From Nematopogon swammerdamellus (Eukaryota > Arthropoda > Insecta > Lepidoptera > Adelidae): a stretch of 64,000 nt of DNA. The DNA is taken from assembly GCA_946902875.1 (NCBI GenBank), contig OX336351.1, forward strand, positions 1 to 64,000, in the 5' to 3' direction. Below are positions 45,391-55,894 of the stretch, piece by piece. Each line of letters begins with the position of its first letter. Position 1 is the stretch's first letter. The notes beneath the pieces were generated by a model. The model was not told the origin of the DNA, made no database searches, and saw only the letters and a list, made by a program, of their open reading frames with translations. A program made the translations under genes and the position numbers.

Positions 45391-48300
45391 TAGAGCAGGC
45401 ACGGTAGTCGGCAGCGAGCGGTGCGGTCAGCAGTAGCGGCAACAGACGCCGGCGGCGCGCGGCGGTCAGGAGGGCTTGCCGCGCGCGCGCCGCGTCTCCA
45501 GCAGGTAGGAGGCGTCCAGCGCGGCGCCGCCCGCGCACAACAGCCGCGACACGATCATACAGCAGGCACGGCAGCGAGCGGTGCGGTCAGCAGTAGCGGC
45601 AACAGACGCCGGCGGCACGCGGCGGTCAGGAGAGCTTGCCGCGCGCGCGCCGCGTCTCCAGCAGGTAGGAGGCGTCCAGCGCGGCGCCGCCCGCGCACAA
45701 CAGCCGCGACACGATCATACAGCAGGCACGGCAGCGAGCGGTGCGGTCAGCAGTAGCGGCAACAGACGCCGGCGGCACGCGGCGGTCAGGAGAGCTTGCC
45801 GCGCGCGCGCCGCGTCTCCAGCAGGTAGGAGGCGTCCAGCGCGGCGCCGCCCGCGCACAACAGCCGCGACACGATCATACAGCAGGCACGGCAGCGAGCG
45901 GTGCGGTCAGCAGTAGCGGCAACAGACGCCGGCGGCGCGCGGCGGTCAGGAGGGCTTGCCGCGCGCGCGCCGCGTCTCCAGCAGGTAGGAGGCGTCCAGC
46001 GCGGCGCCGCCCGCGCACAACAGCCGCGACACGATCATACAGCAGGCACGGCAGCGAGCGGTGCGGTCAGCAGTAGCGGCAACAGACGCCGGCGGCGCGC
46101 GGCGGTCAGGAGGGCTTGCCGCGCGCGCGCCGCGTCTCCAGCAGGTAGGAGGCGTCCAGCGCGGCGCCGCCCGCGCACAACAGCCGCGACACGATCATAC
46201 AGCAGGCACGGCAGCGAGCGGTGCGGTCAGCAGTAGCGGCAACAGACGCCGGCGGCACGCGGCGGTCAGGAGAGCTTGCCGCGCGCGCGCCGCGTCTCCA
46301 GCAGGTAGGAGGCGTCCAGCGCGGCGCCGCCCGCGCACAACAGCCGCGACACGATCATACAGCAGGCACGGCAGCGAGCGGTGCGGTCAGCAGTAGCGGC
46401 AACAGACGCCGGCGGCGCGCGGCGGTCAGGAGGGCTTGCCGCGCGCGCGCCGCGTCTCCAGCAGGTAGGAGGCGTCCAGCGCGGCGCCGCCCGCGCACAA
46501 CAGCCGCGACACGATCATACAGCAGGCACGGCAGCGAGCGGTGCGGTCAGCAGTAGCGGCAACAGACGCCGGCGGCGCGCGGCGGTCAGGAGGGCTTGCC
46601 GCGCGCGCGCCGCGTCTCCAGCAGGTAGGAGGCGTCCAGCGCGGCGCCGCCCGCGCACAACAGCCGCGACACGATCATACAGCAGGCACGGCAGCGAGCG
46701 GTGCGGTCAGCAGTAGCGGCAACAGACGCCGCCGGCGCGCGGCGGTCAGGAGGGCTTGCCGCGCGCGCGCCGCGTCTCCAGCAGGTAGGAGGCGTCCAGC
46801 GCGGCGCCGCCCGCGCCCAACAGCCGCGACACGATCATACAGCAGGCACGGCAGCGAGCGGTGCGGTCAGCAGTAGCGGCAACAGACGCCGCCGGCGCGC
46901 GGCGGTCAGGAGGGCTTGCCGCGCGTGCGCCGCGTCTCCAGCAGGTAGGAGGCGTCCAGCGCGGCGCCGCCCGCGCCCAACAGCCGCGACACGATCATAC
47001 AGCAGGCACGGCAGCGAGCGGTGCGGTCAGCAGTAGCGGCAACAGACGCCGGCGGCGCGCGGCGGTCAGGAGGGCTTGCCGCGCGCGCGCCGCGTCTCCA
47101 GCAGGTAGGAGGCGTCCAGCGCGGCGCCGCCCGCGCCCAACAGCCGCGACACGATCATACAGCAGGCACGGCAGCGAGCGGTGCGGTCAGCAGTAGCGGC
47201 AACAGACGCCGGCGGCGCGCGGCGGTCAGGAGGGCTTGCCGCGCGCGCGCCGCGTCTCCAGCAGGTAGGAGGCGTCCAGCGCGGCGCCGCCCGCGCCCAA
47301 CAGCCGCGACACGATCATACAGCAGGCACGGCAGCGAGCGGTGCGGTCAGCAGTAGCGGCAACAGACGCCGGCGGCGCGCGGCGGTCAGGAGGGCTTGCC
47401 GCGCGCGCGCCGCGTCTCCAGCAGGTAGGAGGCGTCCAGCGCGGCGCCGCCCGCGCTCAACAGCCGCGACACGATCATACAGCAGGCACGGCAGCGAGCG
47501 GTGCGGTCAGCAGTAGCGGCAACAGACGCCGGCGGCGCGCGGCGGCCAGGAGGGCTTGCCGCGCGCGCGCCGCGTCTCCAGCAGGTAGGAGGCGTCCAGC
47601 GCGGCGCCGCCCGCGCCCAACAGCCGCGACACGATCATACAGCAGGCACGGCAGCGAGCGGTGCGGTCAGCAGTAGCGGCAACAGACGCCGGCGGCGCGC
47701 GGCGGTCAGGAGGGCTTGCCGCGCGCGCGCCGTCTCTCCAGCAGGTAGGAGGCGTCCAGCGCGGCGCCGCCCGCGCCCAACAGCCGCGACACGATCATAC
47801 AGCAGGCACGGCAGCGAGCGGTGCGGTCAGCAGTAGCGGCAACAGACGCCGGCGGCGCGCGGCGGTCAGGAGGGCTTGCCGCGCGCGCGCCGCGTCTCCA
47901 GCAGGTAGGAGGCGTCCAGCGCGGCGCCGCCCGCGCCCAACAGCCGCGACACGATCATACAGCAGGCACGGCAGCGAGCGGTGCGGTCAGCAGTAGCGGC
48001 AACAGACGCCGGCGGCGCGCGGCGGTCAGGAGGGCTTGCCGCGCGCGCGCCGCGTCTCCAGCAGGTAGGAGGCGTCCAGCGCGGCGCCGCCCGCGCCCAA
48101 CAGCCGCGACACGATCATACAGCAGGCACGGCAGCGAGCGGTGCGGTCAGCAGTAGCGGCAACAGACGCCGGCGGCGCGCGGCGGTCAGGAGGGCTTGCC
48201 GCGCGCGCGCCGCGTCTCCAGCAGGTAGGAGGCGTCCAGCGCGGCGCCGCCCGCGCCCAACAGCCGCGACACGATCATACAGCAGGCACGGCAGCGAGCG

Positions 48301-48760
48301 GTGCGGTCAGCAGTAGCGGCAACAGACGCCGGCGGCGCGCGGCGGTCAGGAGGGCTTGCCGCGCGCGCGCCGCGTCTCCAGCAGGTAGGAGGCGTCCAGC
48401 GCGGCGCCGCCCGCGCCCAACAGCCGCGACACGATCATACAGCAGGCACGGCAGCGAGCGGTGCGGTCAGCAGTAGCGGCAACAGACGCCGGCGGCGCGC
48501 GGCGGTCAGGAGGGCTTGCCGCGCGCGCGCCGCGTCTCCAGCAGGTAGGAGGCGTCCAGCGCGGCGCCGCCCGCGCCCAACAGCCGCGACACGATCATAC
48601 AGCAGGCACGGCAGCGAGCGGTGCGGTCAGCAGTAGCGGCAACAGACGCCGGCGGCGCGCGGCGGTCAGGAGGGCTTGCCGCGCGCGCGCCGCGTCTCCA
48701 GCAGGTAGGAGGCGTCCAGCGCGGCGCCGCCCGCGCCCAACAGCCGCGACACGATCGCGT
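45391..48760 (-). repeat. 160-bp satellite derived from the last ash1 exon, 21 copies
   Basis: The period is exactly 160 bp (starts at 45421, 45581 ... 48621). The right-most unit is contiguous with the ash1 terminal coding exon, and every unit contains the exon segment from about 'gatcgtgtcgcgg' through the stop codon plus downstream sequence. The junction uses the shared GATCGTGTCGCGG: in the gene it follows 'aacgc', in the repeats 'gctgtat'. Variants are spatially sorted. Left-hand units have 'ccgcgcacaac' and some 'gcggcacgcgg'; right-hand units, nearest the exon, have 'ccgcgcccaac'. The 111-codon plus-strand frames recurring every 160 bp are artefacts. Confidence 0.93.
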
Positions 48761-48788
48761 TCAGCCGCTCCTTTTGTTTCTCGCGATT
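48666..48788 (-). CDS. ash1: ash1, terminal coding exon (C-terminus)
   Basis: On the minus strand, acceptor 'gtgtgatacag' at 48789-48791 is followed by 40 codons starting NREKQKERLNAIVSRLL and ending ALDASYLLETRRARGKPS, then TGA at 48666-48668. The LDxSYLL motif close to the C-terminus fits the end of insect ASH1. Phase 0 matches the end of the preceding exon at 49506. Most of this exon is also the seed of the 160-bp array immediately downstream. I chose the frame because it is the only one continuing phase 0 from upstream and ending soon after the conserved motif. Confidence 0.78.
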   Translation of the reverse strand, partial: NREKQKERLNAIVSRLLGAGGAALDASYLLETRRARGKPS

Positions 48789-49505
48789 CTGTATCACACA
48801 CACAGCACACTATCAAGCACGCGCGGCGCGGCGCGGGAGTCAGTGTCGTATAGCAGGAGCGCCTCCATTCTCATTAAATACGTTCGTACGAGCGTCCGGG
48901 GAGAGCTTGGTAACTGAATGGCATCACTGTAGGAATAATTAGTTATCCTTGCCACGATAATCGAAAAAAAAAATCAAGGTTAATGTCATGAATAGTTTGT
49001 ATAGTAGATATTTTTGCTCTGGGAATAAATAAAATATAATTTTTGAGTCCTTTTGTAAATTTACGACAAATAAACATACATTTTGGTGACAGTTGTATTA
49101 TTTTTAACCGACTTCAAAAAAAAAGGAGGAGGTTCTCAATTCAACTGTATTTTTTTATGTTTGTTCCCTCAGAACTTTCGACTTGGTGAACCGATTTTGA
49201 TGATTCTTTTTTTATTTGAAAGCTGGTGCTTCCCGTGTTGGAAAGCGAGGCGGAATACATTAATAGCAAAAAAATACTAAAAAAACCGTGAAAACTATTA
49301 AAAAAATATAAAAACCGCCTTCAAAAATGTATGAAATAAAAAAAATCGAACCCAAGAGTTGAAGGCGGTGCTAAAGCAATCAAAAATGATTTTTTATATT
49401 TTTTTTAAATAGATTTTTTCCTTATACCCCAACAATGTTTTGTGGAAAGTAAAGTTTGAGCGCAGAGTTGAAGAGGTTAGCTGGCACTACTAACTAATGA
49501 CATAC
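48789..49505 (-). other. ash1 last intron (717 bp) with dispersed repeat
   Basis: GTATGT donor at 49500-49505 and CAG acceptor at 48789-48791 on the minus strand. The middle (about 49105-49420) is a dispersed repeat with 'accgacttcaaaaaaaaagg' and 'gttgaaggcggtgctaaag', phrases echoed at 3641, 2742 and 23961. Confidence 0.7.
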
Positions 49506-49613
49506 CCGGTCGGCGAGCGGCTGCGGCGGCGGCGCGGCGGGCACCTTCCTGCGCTCGGCGGCTCCGGCGCGGCCCCCGCGACCCTTCAGGTACTCCGGAG
49601 ACACCTCGTGCGG
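49506..49613 (-). CDS. ash1: ash1 exon after the BAH domain
   Basis: Exactly 36 codons between acceptor 'gtgtgcgcag' and donor 'gtatgt' on the minus strand, in phase 0. It reads PHEVSPEYLKGRGGRAGAAE, then a basic and proline-rich segment ending QPLADR. 'YAPHEVSPEYLK' across the junction with the 51576 exon fits the segment just after the ASH1 BAH domain. The proline/alanine-rich remainder is linker-like. Confidence 0.8.
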
Positions 49614-51575
49614 CTGCGCACACGCACACATTCACATCAGCTCCAGCCGCAACAACGTCTCTAGTGTAGCTACCATACTAAGTGATACTAACTCAACACT
49701 TCAACACAACGCTAAATCTGCCGGCTACCAGTGACGGAACTAGAGAAAGGAAGAGGGAGCGGGGCGGGAGACTACCAGTGAGGATCTAGAGAAAGGAAGA
49801 GGGAGCGGGGCGGGAGTATACCAGTGGCGGGTCTAGAGAAAGGAAGAGGGAGCGGGGAGGGAGTCTACCAGTGGCGGATCTAGAGAAAGGAAGAGGGAGC
49901 GGGGCGGGAGTCTACCAGTGGCGGGTCTAGAGAAAGGAAGAGGGAGCGGGGCGGGAGTCTACCAGTGGCGGGTCTAGAGAAAGGAAGAGGGAGCGGGGCG
50001 GGAGTCTACCAGTGGCGGGTCTAGAGAAAGGAAGAGGGAGCGGGGAGGGAGTCTACCAGTGGCGGATCTAGAGAAAGGAAGAGGGAGCGGGGCGGGAGTC
50101 TACCAGTGGCGGATCTAGAGAAAGGAAGAGGGAGCGGGGTGGGAGTCTACCAGTGGCGGATCTAGAGAAAGGAAAAGGGAGCGGGGCGGGAGTCTACCAG
50201 TGGCGGGTCTAGAGAAAGGAAGAGGGAGCGAGGCGGGAGTCTACCAGTGGTGGATCTACAGATAGGAAAAATGAGCGGTGCGGGAGTCTACCAGTGGCGG
50301 ATCTAGAGATAGGAAGAGGGAGCGGGGTGGGAGTCTACCAGTGGCGGGTCTAGAGAAAGGAAAAGGGAGCGGGGCGGGAGTCTAACAGTGGCGGGTCTAG
50401 AGAAAGGAAGAGGGAGCGAGGCGGGAGTCTACCAGTGGTGGATCTACAGATAGGAAAAATGAGCGGTGCGGGAGTCTACCAGTGGCGGATCTAGAGATAG
50501 GAAGAGGGAGCGGGGTGGGAGTCTACCAGTGGCGGATCTAGAGAAAGGAAAAGGGAGCGGGGCGGGAGTCTACCAGTGGCGGGTCTAGAGAAAGGAAGAG
50601 GGAGCGAGGCGGGAGTCTACCAGTGGTGGATCTACAGATAGGAAAAATGAGCGGTGCAGGAGTCTACCAGTGGCGGATCTAGAGATAGGAAGAGGGAGCG
50701 GGGTGGGAGTCTACCAGTGGCGGGTCTAGAGAAAGGAAAAGGGAGCGGGGCGGGAGTCTACCAGAGGCGGGTCTAGAGAAAGGAAGAGGGAGCGAGGCGG
50801 GAGTCTACCAGTGGTGGATCTACAGATAGGAAAAATGAGCGGTGCGGGAGTCTACCAGTGGCGGATCTAGAGATAGGAAGAGGGAGCGGGGCGGGAGTCT
50901 ACCAGTGGCGGATCTAGAGATAGGAAAAGGGAGCGGTGCGGGAGTCTACCAGTGTTGTCATATCAAATTAGCTAATAATAAATTTATAGATAGAATTTTC
51001 AAACATAGTAATACATTTTCTTTCGACTACCATCTTGCCAAAAATTATATAAATAAAATAAAAATAAAATACTAACCTACCTAGAACAAATATCATAATT
51101 TAATAAACAATTTAGTAATAAAAAAAAATTGGTTGTCTGTTAAGTCGGTTTACGGACGATAGTTTTACGTGATGACGTGGAATAATCATAGTACATAGAG
51201 CAAATATCAGTAATTATATTTCCAGTAGAAAGATTAATCATCTTGTGACTGGCCATCAATAAACTTCTGTTGTCTGATCTTGACAGTTTTACTTTTTAAG
51301 ACGTTTCCATGGTAACTTTGACTATACCGATTGTGCCTCTCTATCGCTTGTTACGCGCTCTCGCTTGCACACACAGGCTCAGATGGAACGTGACATTTTT
51401 TCGTGCGTGCAGCCGGTGTTCATCAATTTATAAGACGTGACGTCATCACGTCAAAAAATTAAATATATTTTTAAACATTTAAAAAACAAGGCACAGAAAG
51501 AGGGAGCGTGCCTAGGGAAGAGGGAGCGTGCCTAGGGAAGAGGGAGTGTAGTGGTGTGGTCAGGGGTGTACTCAC
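49614..51575 (-). other. ash1 intron containing a 47-bp minisatellite
   Basis: A 1,962-bp intron with donor GTGAGT (51570-51575) and CAG acceptor (49614-49616) on the minus strand. The array at 49728-50960 occupies its middle. The remaining 51.0-51.5 kb is AT-rich with no further feature apart from two 'agggagcgtgcctagggaag' repeats near 51502. Confidence 0.75.
49728..50960 (+). repeat. 47-bp minisatellite, about 26 units, with 188-bp higher order
   Basis: The unit starts 'accagtggcggatctagaga' and ends 'gcggggcgggagtct'. A distinct variant unit ('accagtggtggatctacag') appears at 50243, 50431, 50619 and 50807, exactly 188 bp (four units) apart, so the right half is a higher-order repeat. It lies inside the ash1 intron and is not coding. 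Confidence 0.93.
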
Positions 51576-51743
51576 GGCGTAGGTGCGGAAGATCTTGATG
51601 CGCTGCGCGAAGTGTCGGAAGGCGTAGGACTTGGTGCAGATGGGGTACTTGGGACGCGACACCTTGGTGAAGAGCCGCGCGGTGCGGTCCACGCGCAACT
51701 CACAGATGTACACGTGCTCCTCGCGCGCCGCCGTCGGCCGCCC
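51576..51743 (-). CDS. ash1: ash1 exon, C-terminal half of BAH domain
   Basis: 56 codons in phase 0, with acceptor 'gtgtgtgcag' after a (GT)n stretch (minus strand) and donor 'gtgagt' at 51570-51575. It reads GRPTAAREEHVYICELRVDR, TARLFTKVSRPKYPICTKSY and AFRHFAQRIKIFRTYA. The EEHVYICELRVDKTARLF-type segment completes a BAH fold, a nucleosome-interaction module. The preceding exon ends YCK, and YCK|GRP joins as expected for ASH1-family BAH domains. The tandem array of the previous exon's 3' end lies immediately upstream in the intron. Confidence 0.87.
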
Positions 51744-54219
51744 CTGCACACACACACACACACACACGCTGTAGTCAGTGTAGTACACATGCCACACACA
51801 CACCTCCCCATTCACTACACACTGCACGCACACCTACCTTGCAGTAGGTAATGAGGTCCATCACCCAGCACTGCGACATGCCACGTATACACACCTCTCC
51901 ATTCACTACACACTGCACACCCACCTTGCAGTAGGTATTGAGGTCCATCACCCAGCACTGCGACATGACCAGTTCGATGGGCACCGCCTCGTGCAGTACC
52001 TCTATAGTACACATGCCACACATACACACCTCCCCATTCACTACACACTGCACACCCACCTTGCAGTAGGTATTGAGGTCCATCACCCAGCACTGCGACA
52101 TGACCAGTTCGATGGGCACCGCCTCGTGCAGTACCTCTATAGTACACATGCCACACATACACACCTCCCCATTCACTACACACTGCACACCCACCTTGCA
52201 GTAGGTATTGAGGTCCATCACCCAGCACGGCGACATGACCAGGTCGATGGACACCGCCTCGTGCAGTACCTCTATAGTACACATGCCACACATACACACC
52301 TCCCCATTCACTACACACTGCACACCCACCTTGCAGTAGGTATTGAGGTCCATCACCCAGCACGGCGACATGACCAGGTCGATGGACACCGCCTCGTGCA
52401 GTACCTCTATAGTACACATGCCACACATACACACCTCCCCATTCACTACACACTGCACACCCACCTTGCAGTAGGTATTGAGGTCCATCACCCAGCACGG
52501 CGACATGACCAGGTCGATGGACACCGCCTCGTGCAGTACCTCTATAGTACACATGCCACACATACACACCTCCCCATTCACTACACACTGCACACCCACC
52601 TTGCAGTAGGTATTGAGGTCCATCACCCAGCACGGCGACATGACCAGGTCGATGGACACCGCCTCGTGCAGTACCTCTATAGTACACATGCCACACATAC
52701 ACACCTCCCCATTCACTACACACTGCACACCCACCTTGCAGTAGGTATTGAGGTCCATCACCCAGCACGGCGACATGACCAGGTCGATGGACACCGCCTC
52801 GTGCAGTACCTCTATAGTACACATGCCACACATACACACCTCCCCATTCACTACACACTGCACACCCACCTTGCAGTAGGTATTGAGGTCCATCACCCAG
52901 CACGGCGACATGACCAGGTCGATGGACACCGCCTCGTGCAGTACCTCTATAGTACACATGCCACACATACACACCTCCCCATTCACTACACACTGCACAC
53001 CCACCTTGCAGTAGGTATTGAGGTCCATCACCCAGCACGGCGACATGACCAGGTCGATGGACACCGCCTCGTGCAGTACCTCTATAGTACACATGCCACA
53101 CATACACACCTCCCCATTCACTACACACTGCACACCCACCTTGCAGTAGGTATTGAGGTCCATCACCCAGCACTGCAACATGACCAGGTCGATGGGCACC
53201 GCCTCGTGCAGTACCTCTATAGTACACATGCCACACATACACACCTCCCCATTCACTACACATTACACACCCACCTTGCAGTAGGTATTGAGGTCCATCA
53301 CCCAGCACTGCAACATGACCAGGTCGATGGGCACCGCCTCGTGCAGTACCTCTATAGTACACATGCCACACATACACACCTCCCCATTCACTACACATTA
53401 CACACCCACCTTGCAGTAGGTATTGAGGTCCATCACCCAGCACTGCGACATGACCAGGTCGATGGGCACCGCCTCGTGCAGTACCTCTATAGTACACATG
53501 CCACACATACACACCTCCCCATTCACTACACATTACACACCCACCTTGCAGTAGGTATTGAGGTCCATCACCCAGCACTGCAACATGACCAGGTCGATGG
53601 GCACCGCCTCGTGCAGTACCTCTATAGTACACATGCCACACATACACACCTCCCCATTCACTACACATTACACACCCACCTTGCAGTAGGTATTGAGGTC
53701 CATCACCCAGCACTGCAACATGACCAGGTCGATGGGCACCGCCTCGTGCAGTACCTCTATAGTACACATGCCACACATACACACCTCCCCATTCACTACA
53801 CATTACACACCCACCTTGCAGTAGGTATTGAGGTCCATCACCCAGCACTGCAACATGACCAGGTCGATGGGCACCGCCTCGTGCAGTACCTCTATAGTAC
53901 ACATGCCACACATACACACCTCCCCATTCACTACACATTACACACCCACCTTGCAGTAGTTATTGAGGTCCATCACCCAGCACTGCAACATGACCAGGTC
54001 GATGGGCACCGCCTCGTGCAGTACCTCTATAGTACACATGCCACATATACACACCTCCCCATTCACTACACACTGCACACCCACCTTGCAGTAGGTATTG
54101 AGGTCCATCACCCAGCACTGCAACATGACCAGGTCGATGGGCACCGCCTCGTGCAGTACCTCTATAGTACACATGCCACACATACACACCTCCCCATTCA
54201 CTACACACTGCACACCCAC
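51744..54219 (-). other. ash1 intron built almost entirely of exon-derived repeats
   Basis: The intron between the two BAH exons consists of the 135-bp array plus a short (GT)n stretch (about 51745-51770) just before the acceptor. Long open frames cross it on both strands (493, 707 and 847 codons) only because the 135-bp unit is a multiple of three and lacks stops. They are not separate genes. Confidence 0.85.
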
Positions 54220-54290
54220 CTTGCAGTAGGTATTGAGGTCCATCACCCAGCACTGCGACATGACCAGGTCGATGGGCACCGCCTCGTAGA
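51840..54290 (-). repeat. 135-bp satellite from the BAH exon and its 5' splice site, about 18 copies
   Basis: Successive copies of 'catacacacc' are 135 bp apart. Each unit contains, on the minus strand, the last 60 or so bases of the BAH exon (EAVPIDLVM..CWVMDLNTYCK), the splice donor GTGGGT and about 70 bp of intron. The right-most copy is the real exon end (54220). Sub-families are ordered: copies at about 53.25-53.95 kb carry 'cacattacacac', copies at about 52.2-53.1 kb carry 'cacggcgac...ggacaccg', and the leftmost unit is internally deleted. Coding sequence and donor are almost invariant in all copies. Confidence 0.95.
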
Positions 54291-54489
54291 GCGGCACACG
54301 CATCACCTCGTTGGGGAAGAACTTCCTGGTGGGCTCGTGGTAGGTCTCGTGCGGACGCAGGTAGTGGTGGCCGTACACGAAGCGCTCGCCGCTCTCGCGG
54401 TGCCGCCACAGCCGCTCCACCCGGAAGATGTCCAGCTCCGACACGGGTATCTCGCCGATGCTCTTGTACGTGTGCTTCGCTGCCTCGCC
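54220..54489 (-). CDS. ash1: ash1 exon, N-terminal half of BAH domain
   Basis: 90 codons, phase 0, donor GTGGGT at 54214-54219; acceptor proposed at 54490-54491 (AG after ctgg). It reads GEAAKHTYKSIGEIPVSELD, IFRVERLWRHRESGERFVYG, HHYLRPHETYHEPTRKFFPN and EVMRVPLYEAVPIDLVMSQC, then WVMDLNTYCK. FRVERLW, HHYLRPHET and FFPNEVMRVPLYE are BAH-domain hallmarks, and HxYLRPxETxHEPxRxFxPNEV is what I know from ASH1. The acceptor lacks a good pyrimidine tract, so the exact 5' edge is less certain than the rest. Confidence 0.88.
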
Positions 54490-54783
54490 CTCCAGTCCAG
54501 CACACATTCAACATTATTATTTCAGTGCAAATAACTCAATATTTTCATTTTGTGTCGAAATGCATATTGAGTATGTCAACCACCATTACATGGCAACAGT
54601 GGGAACTGTCCAATAACGAGGGGAAACCATTCAATTTGCGTACGCTAAAACACACTTGGAATGCTGTGAAGTTGCTGAGCATGCATACTATCCAACACGG
54701 GTCGTGTAGGCCCTCCACAGGAGCGATGCTGCAAACTCTATGTCCTTAGATTACGTGATGCGGTGGGACAAGGTAGCGCTCAC
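54490..54783 (-). other. ash1 intron (294 bp)
   Basis: A short AT-rich intron between the two exons, donor GTGAGC at 54778-54783. No repeat or regulatory feature was recognised. Confidence 0.7.
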
Positions 54784-55011
54784 CACTTCCGCCTCCTTCC
54801 TCTTGAGTTTGCTCCTGTTGAGTTCGGCGCGAGTGTGCTTGTGCGGGGGTGGGGCGGGCGCGGATACGTCCGGGCGGCGCTCGTCGATGGGGATGTCGCG
54901 CAGCACGTACACCGTGTCGCCCTGCCGCACCTGCAGCTCGCCGCGCATCAGCGACAAGTAGAACTGGTGGCCCTCCTCCGTGTACTCGTCCAGCGGGATC
55001 TCCAGCTCCAC
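54784..55011 (-). CDS. ash1: ash1 exon linking PHD finger and BAH domain
   Basis: 76 codons in phase 0, acceptor 'gtgtggtgcag' and donor 'gtgagc' (minus strand). It reads VELEIPLDEYTEEGHQFYLS, LMRGELQVRQGDTVYVLRDI and PIDERRPDVSAPAPPPHKHT, ending in a basic NRSKLKRKEAEV. The EYTEEGH.FYLSLMRG.LQVRQGD.VYVLRDIPI stretch is highly characteristic of ASH1 and opens the BAH fold. This segment is my strongest single evidence for the gene identity. Confidence 0.92.
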
Positions 55012-55894
55012 CTGCACCACACCCTCGTCACTACACATGCCACCCTCACCGGGCGCGGCCGACACTTGTGGCAGTGATGGGGCGCGGAGGTGTCACTGCT
55101 GCCAGCCTCCGTGTGCACACTCACCGGGCGCGGCCGTAACTTGTGGCAGTGATGGGGCGCGGCGGAGTGCTGTCGGTGACGCGCATGCAACGCGCGTGCT
55201 GCCACACGCCGCAGCCCGCGCCGCCGCACTGCACCATGAGCCCCTCCTCCAGGTGCACACTCACCGGGCGCGGCCGACACTTGTGGCCGTGATGGGGCGC
55301 GGAGGTGTCGGTGTCGCGCATGCAACGCGCGTGCTGCCACACGCCGCAGCCCGCGCCGGCGCACTGCACCATGAGCCCCTCCTCCAGGTGCACACTCACC
55401 GGGCGCGGCCGACACTTGTGGCAGTGATGTGGCGCGGAGGTGTCACTGCTGCCACCCCCCGTGTGCACACTCACCGGGCGCGGCCGACACTTGTGGCAGC
55501 GATGGGGCGCGGAGGTGTCGGTGACGCGCATGCAACGCGCGTGCTGCCACACGCCGCAGCCCGCGCCGCCGCACTGCACCATGAGCCCCTCCTCCAGGTG
55601 CACACTCACCGGGCGCGGCCGACACTTGTGGCAGTGACGTGGCGCGGAGGTGTCACTGCTGCCACCCCCCGTGTGCACACTCACCGGGCGCGGCCGACAC
55701 TTGTGGCAGCGATGGGGCGCGGAGGTGTCGGTGACGCGCATGCAACGCGCGTGCTGCCACACGCCGCAGCCCGCCCCGCCGCACTGCACCATGAGCCCCT
55801 CCTCCAGGTGCACACTCACCGGGCGCGGCCGACACTTGTGGCAGTGACGTGGCGCGGAGGTGTCACTGCTGCCACCCCCCGTGTGCACACTCAC
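55012..55894 (-). repeat. Tandem array of PHD-exon copies, about 210-bp unit
   Basis: Copies of the PHD exon lacking its first 20 or so bases alternate with a shorter copy of the exon's last part. Donor-like 'gtgagtgtgcac' sites recur at alternating spacings of 74 and 136 bp between about 55040 and 55890. The join uses the shared TGCAC: donor gtgagtgTGCAC runs into exon TGCACctggagg. Copies closest to the next exon have drifted. The frame stays open on the minus strand from 56038 to 55121, so retention of this DNA would add repeated PHD-like modules. Confidence 0.9.

Noticed and set aside
45421..48917. Series of overlapping 111-codon plus-strand frames (MRSAVAATDA...)
   Set aside because: Same 160-bp unit repeated; they run antisense to the ash1 last exon, and their spacing equals the repeat period. 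They are not a gene family.
54220..54489. Polybromo-type BAH domain as alternative identity
   Set aside because: The general BAH pattern fits several families, but the EYTEEGH..YLSLMRG.LQVRQGD stretch, the preceding PHD finger and the LDxSYLL C-terminus together fit ASH1.
51991..54534. 847-codon plus-strand open frame and 707-codon and 493-codon minus-strand frames
   Set aside because: They are translations of the 135-bp array, open only because the unit is a multiple of three without stops. Only the exon-end part on the minus strand is real coding sequence.
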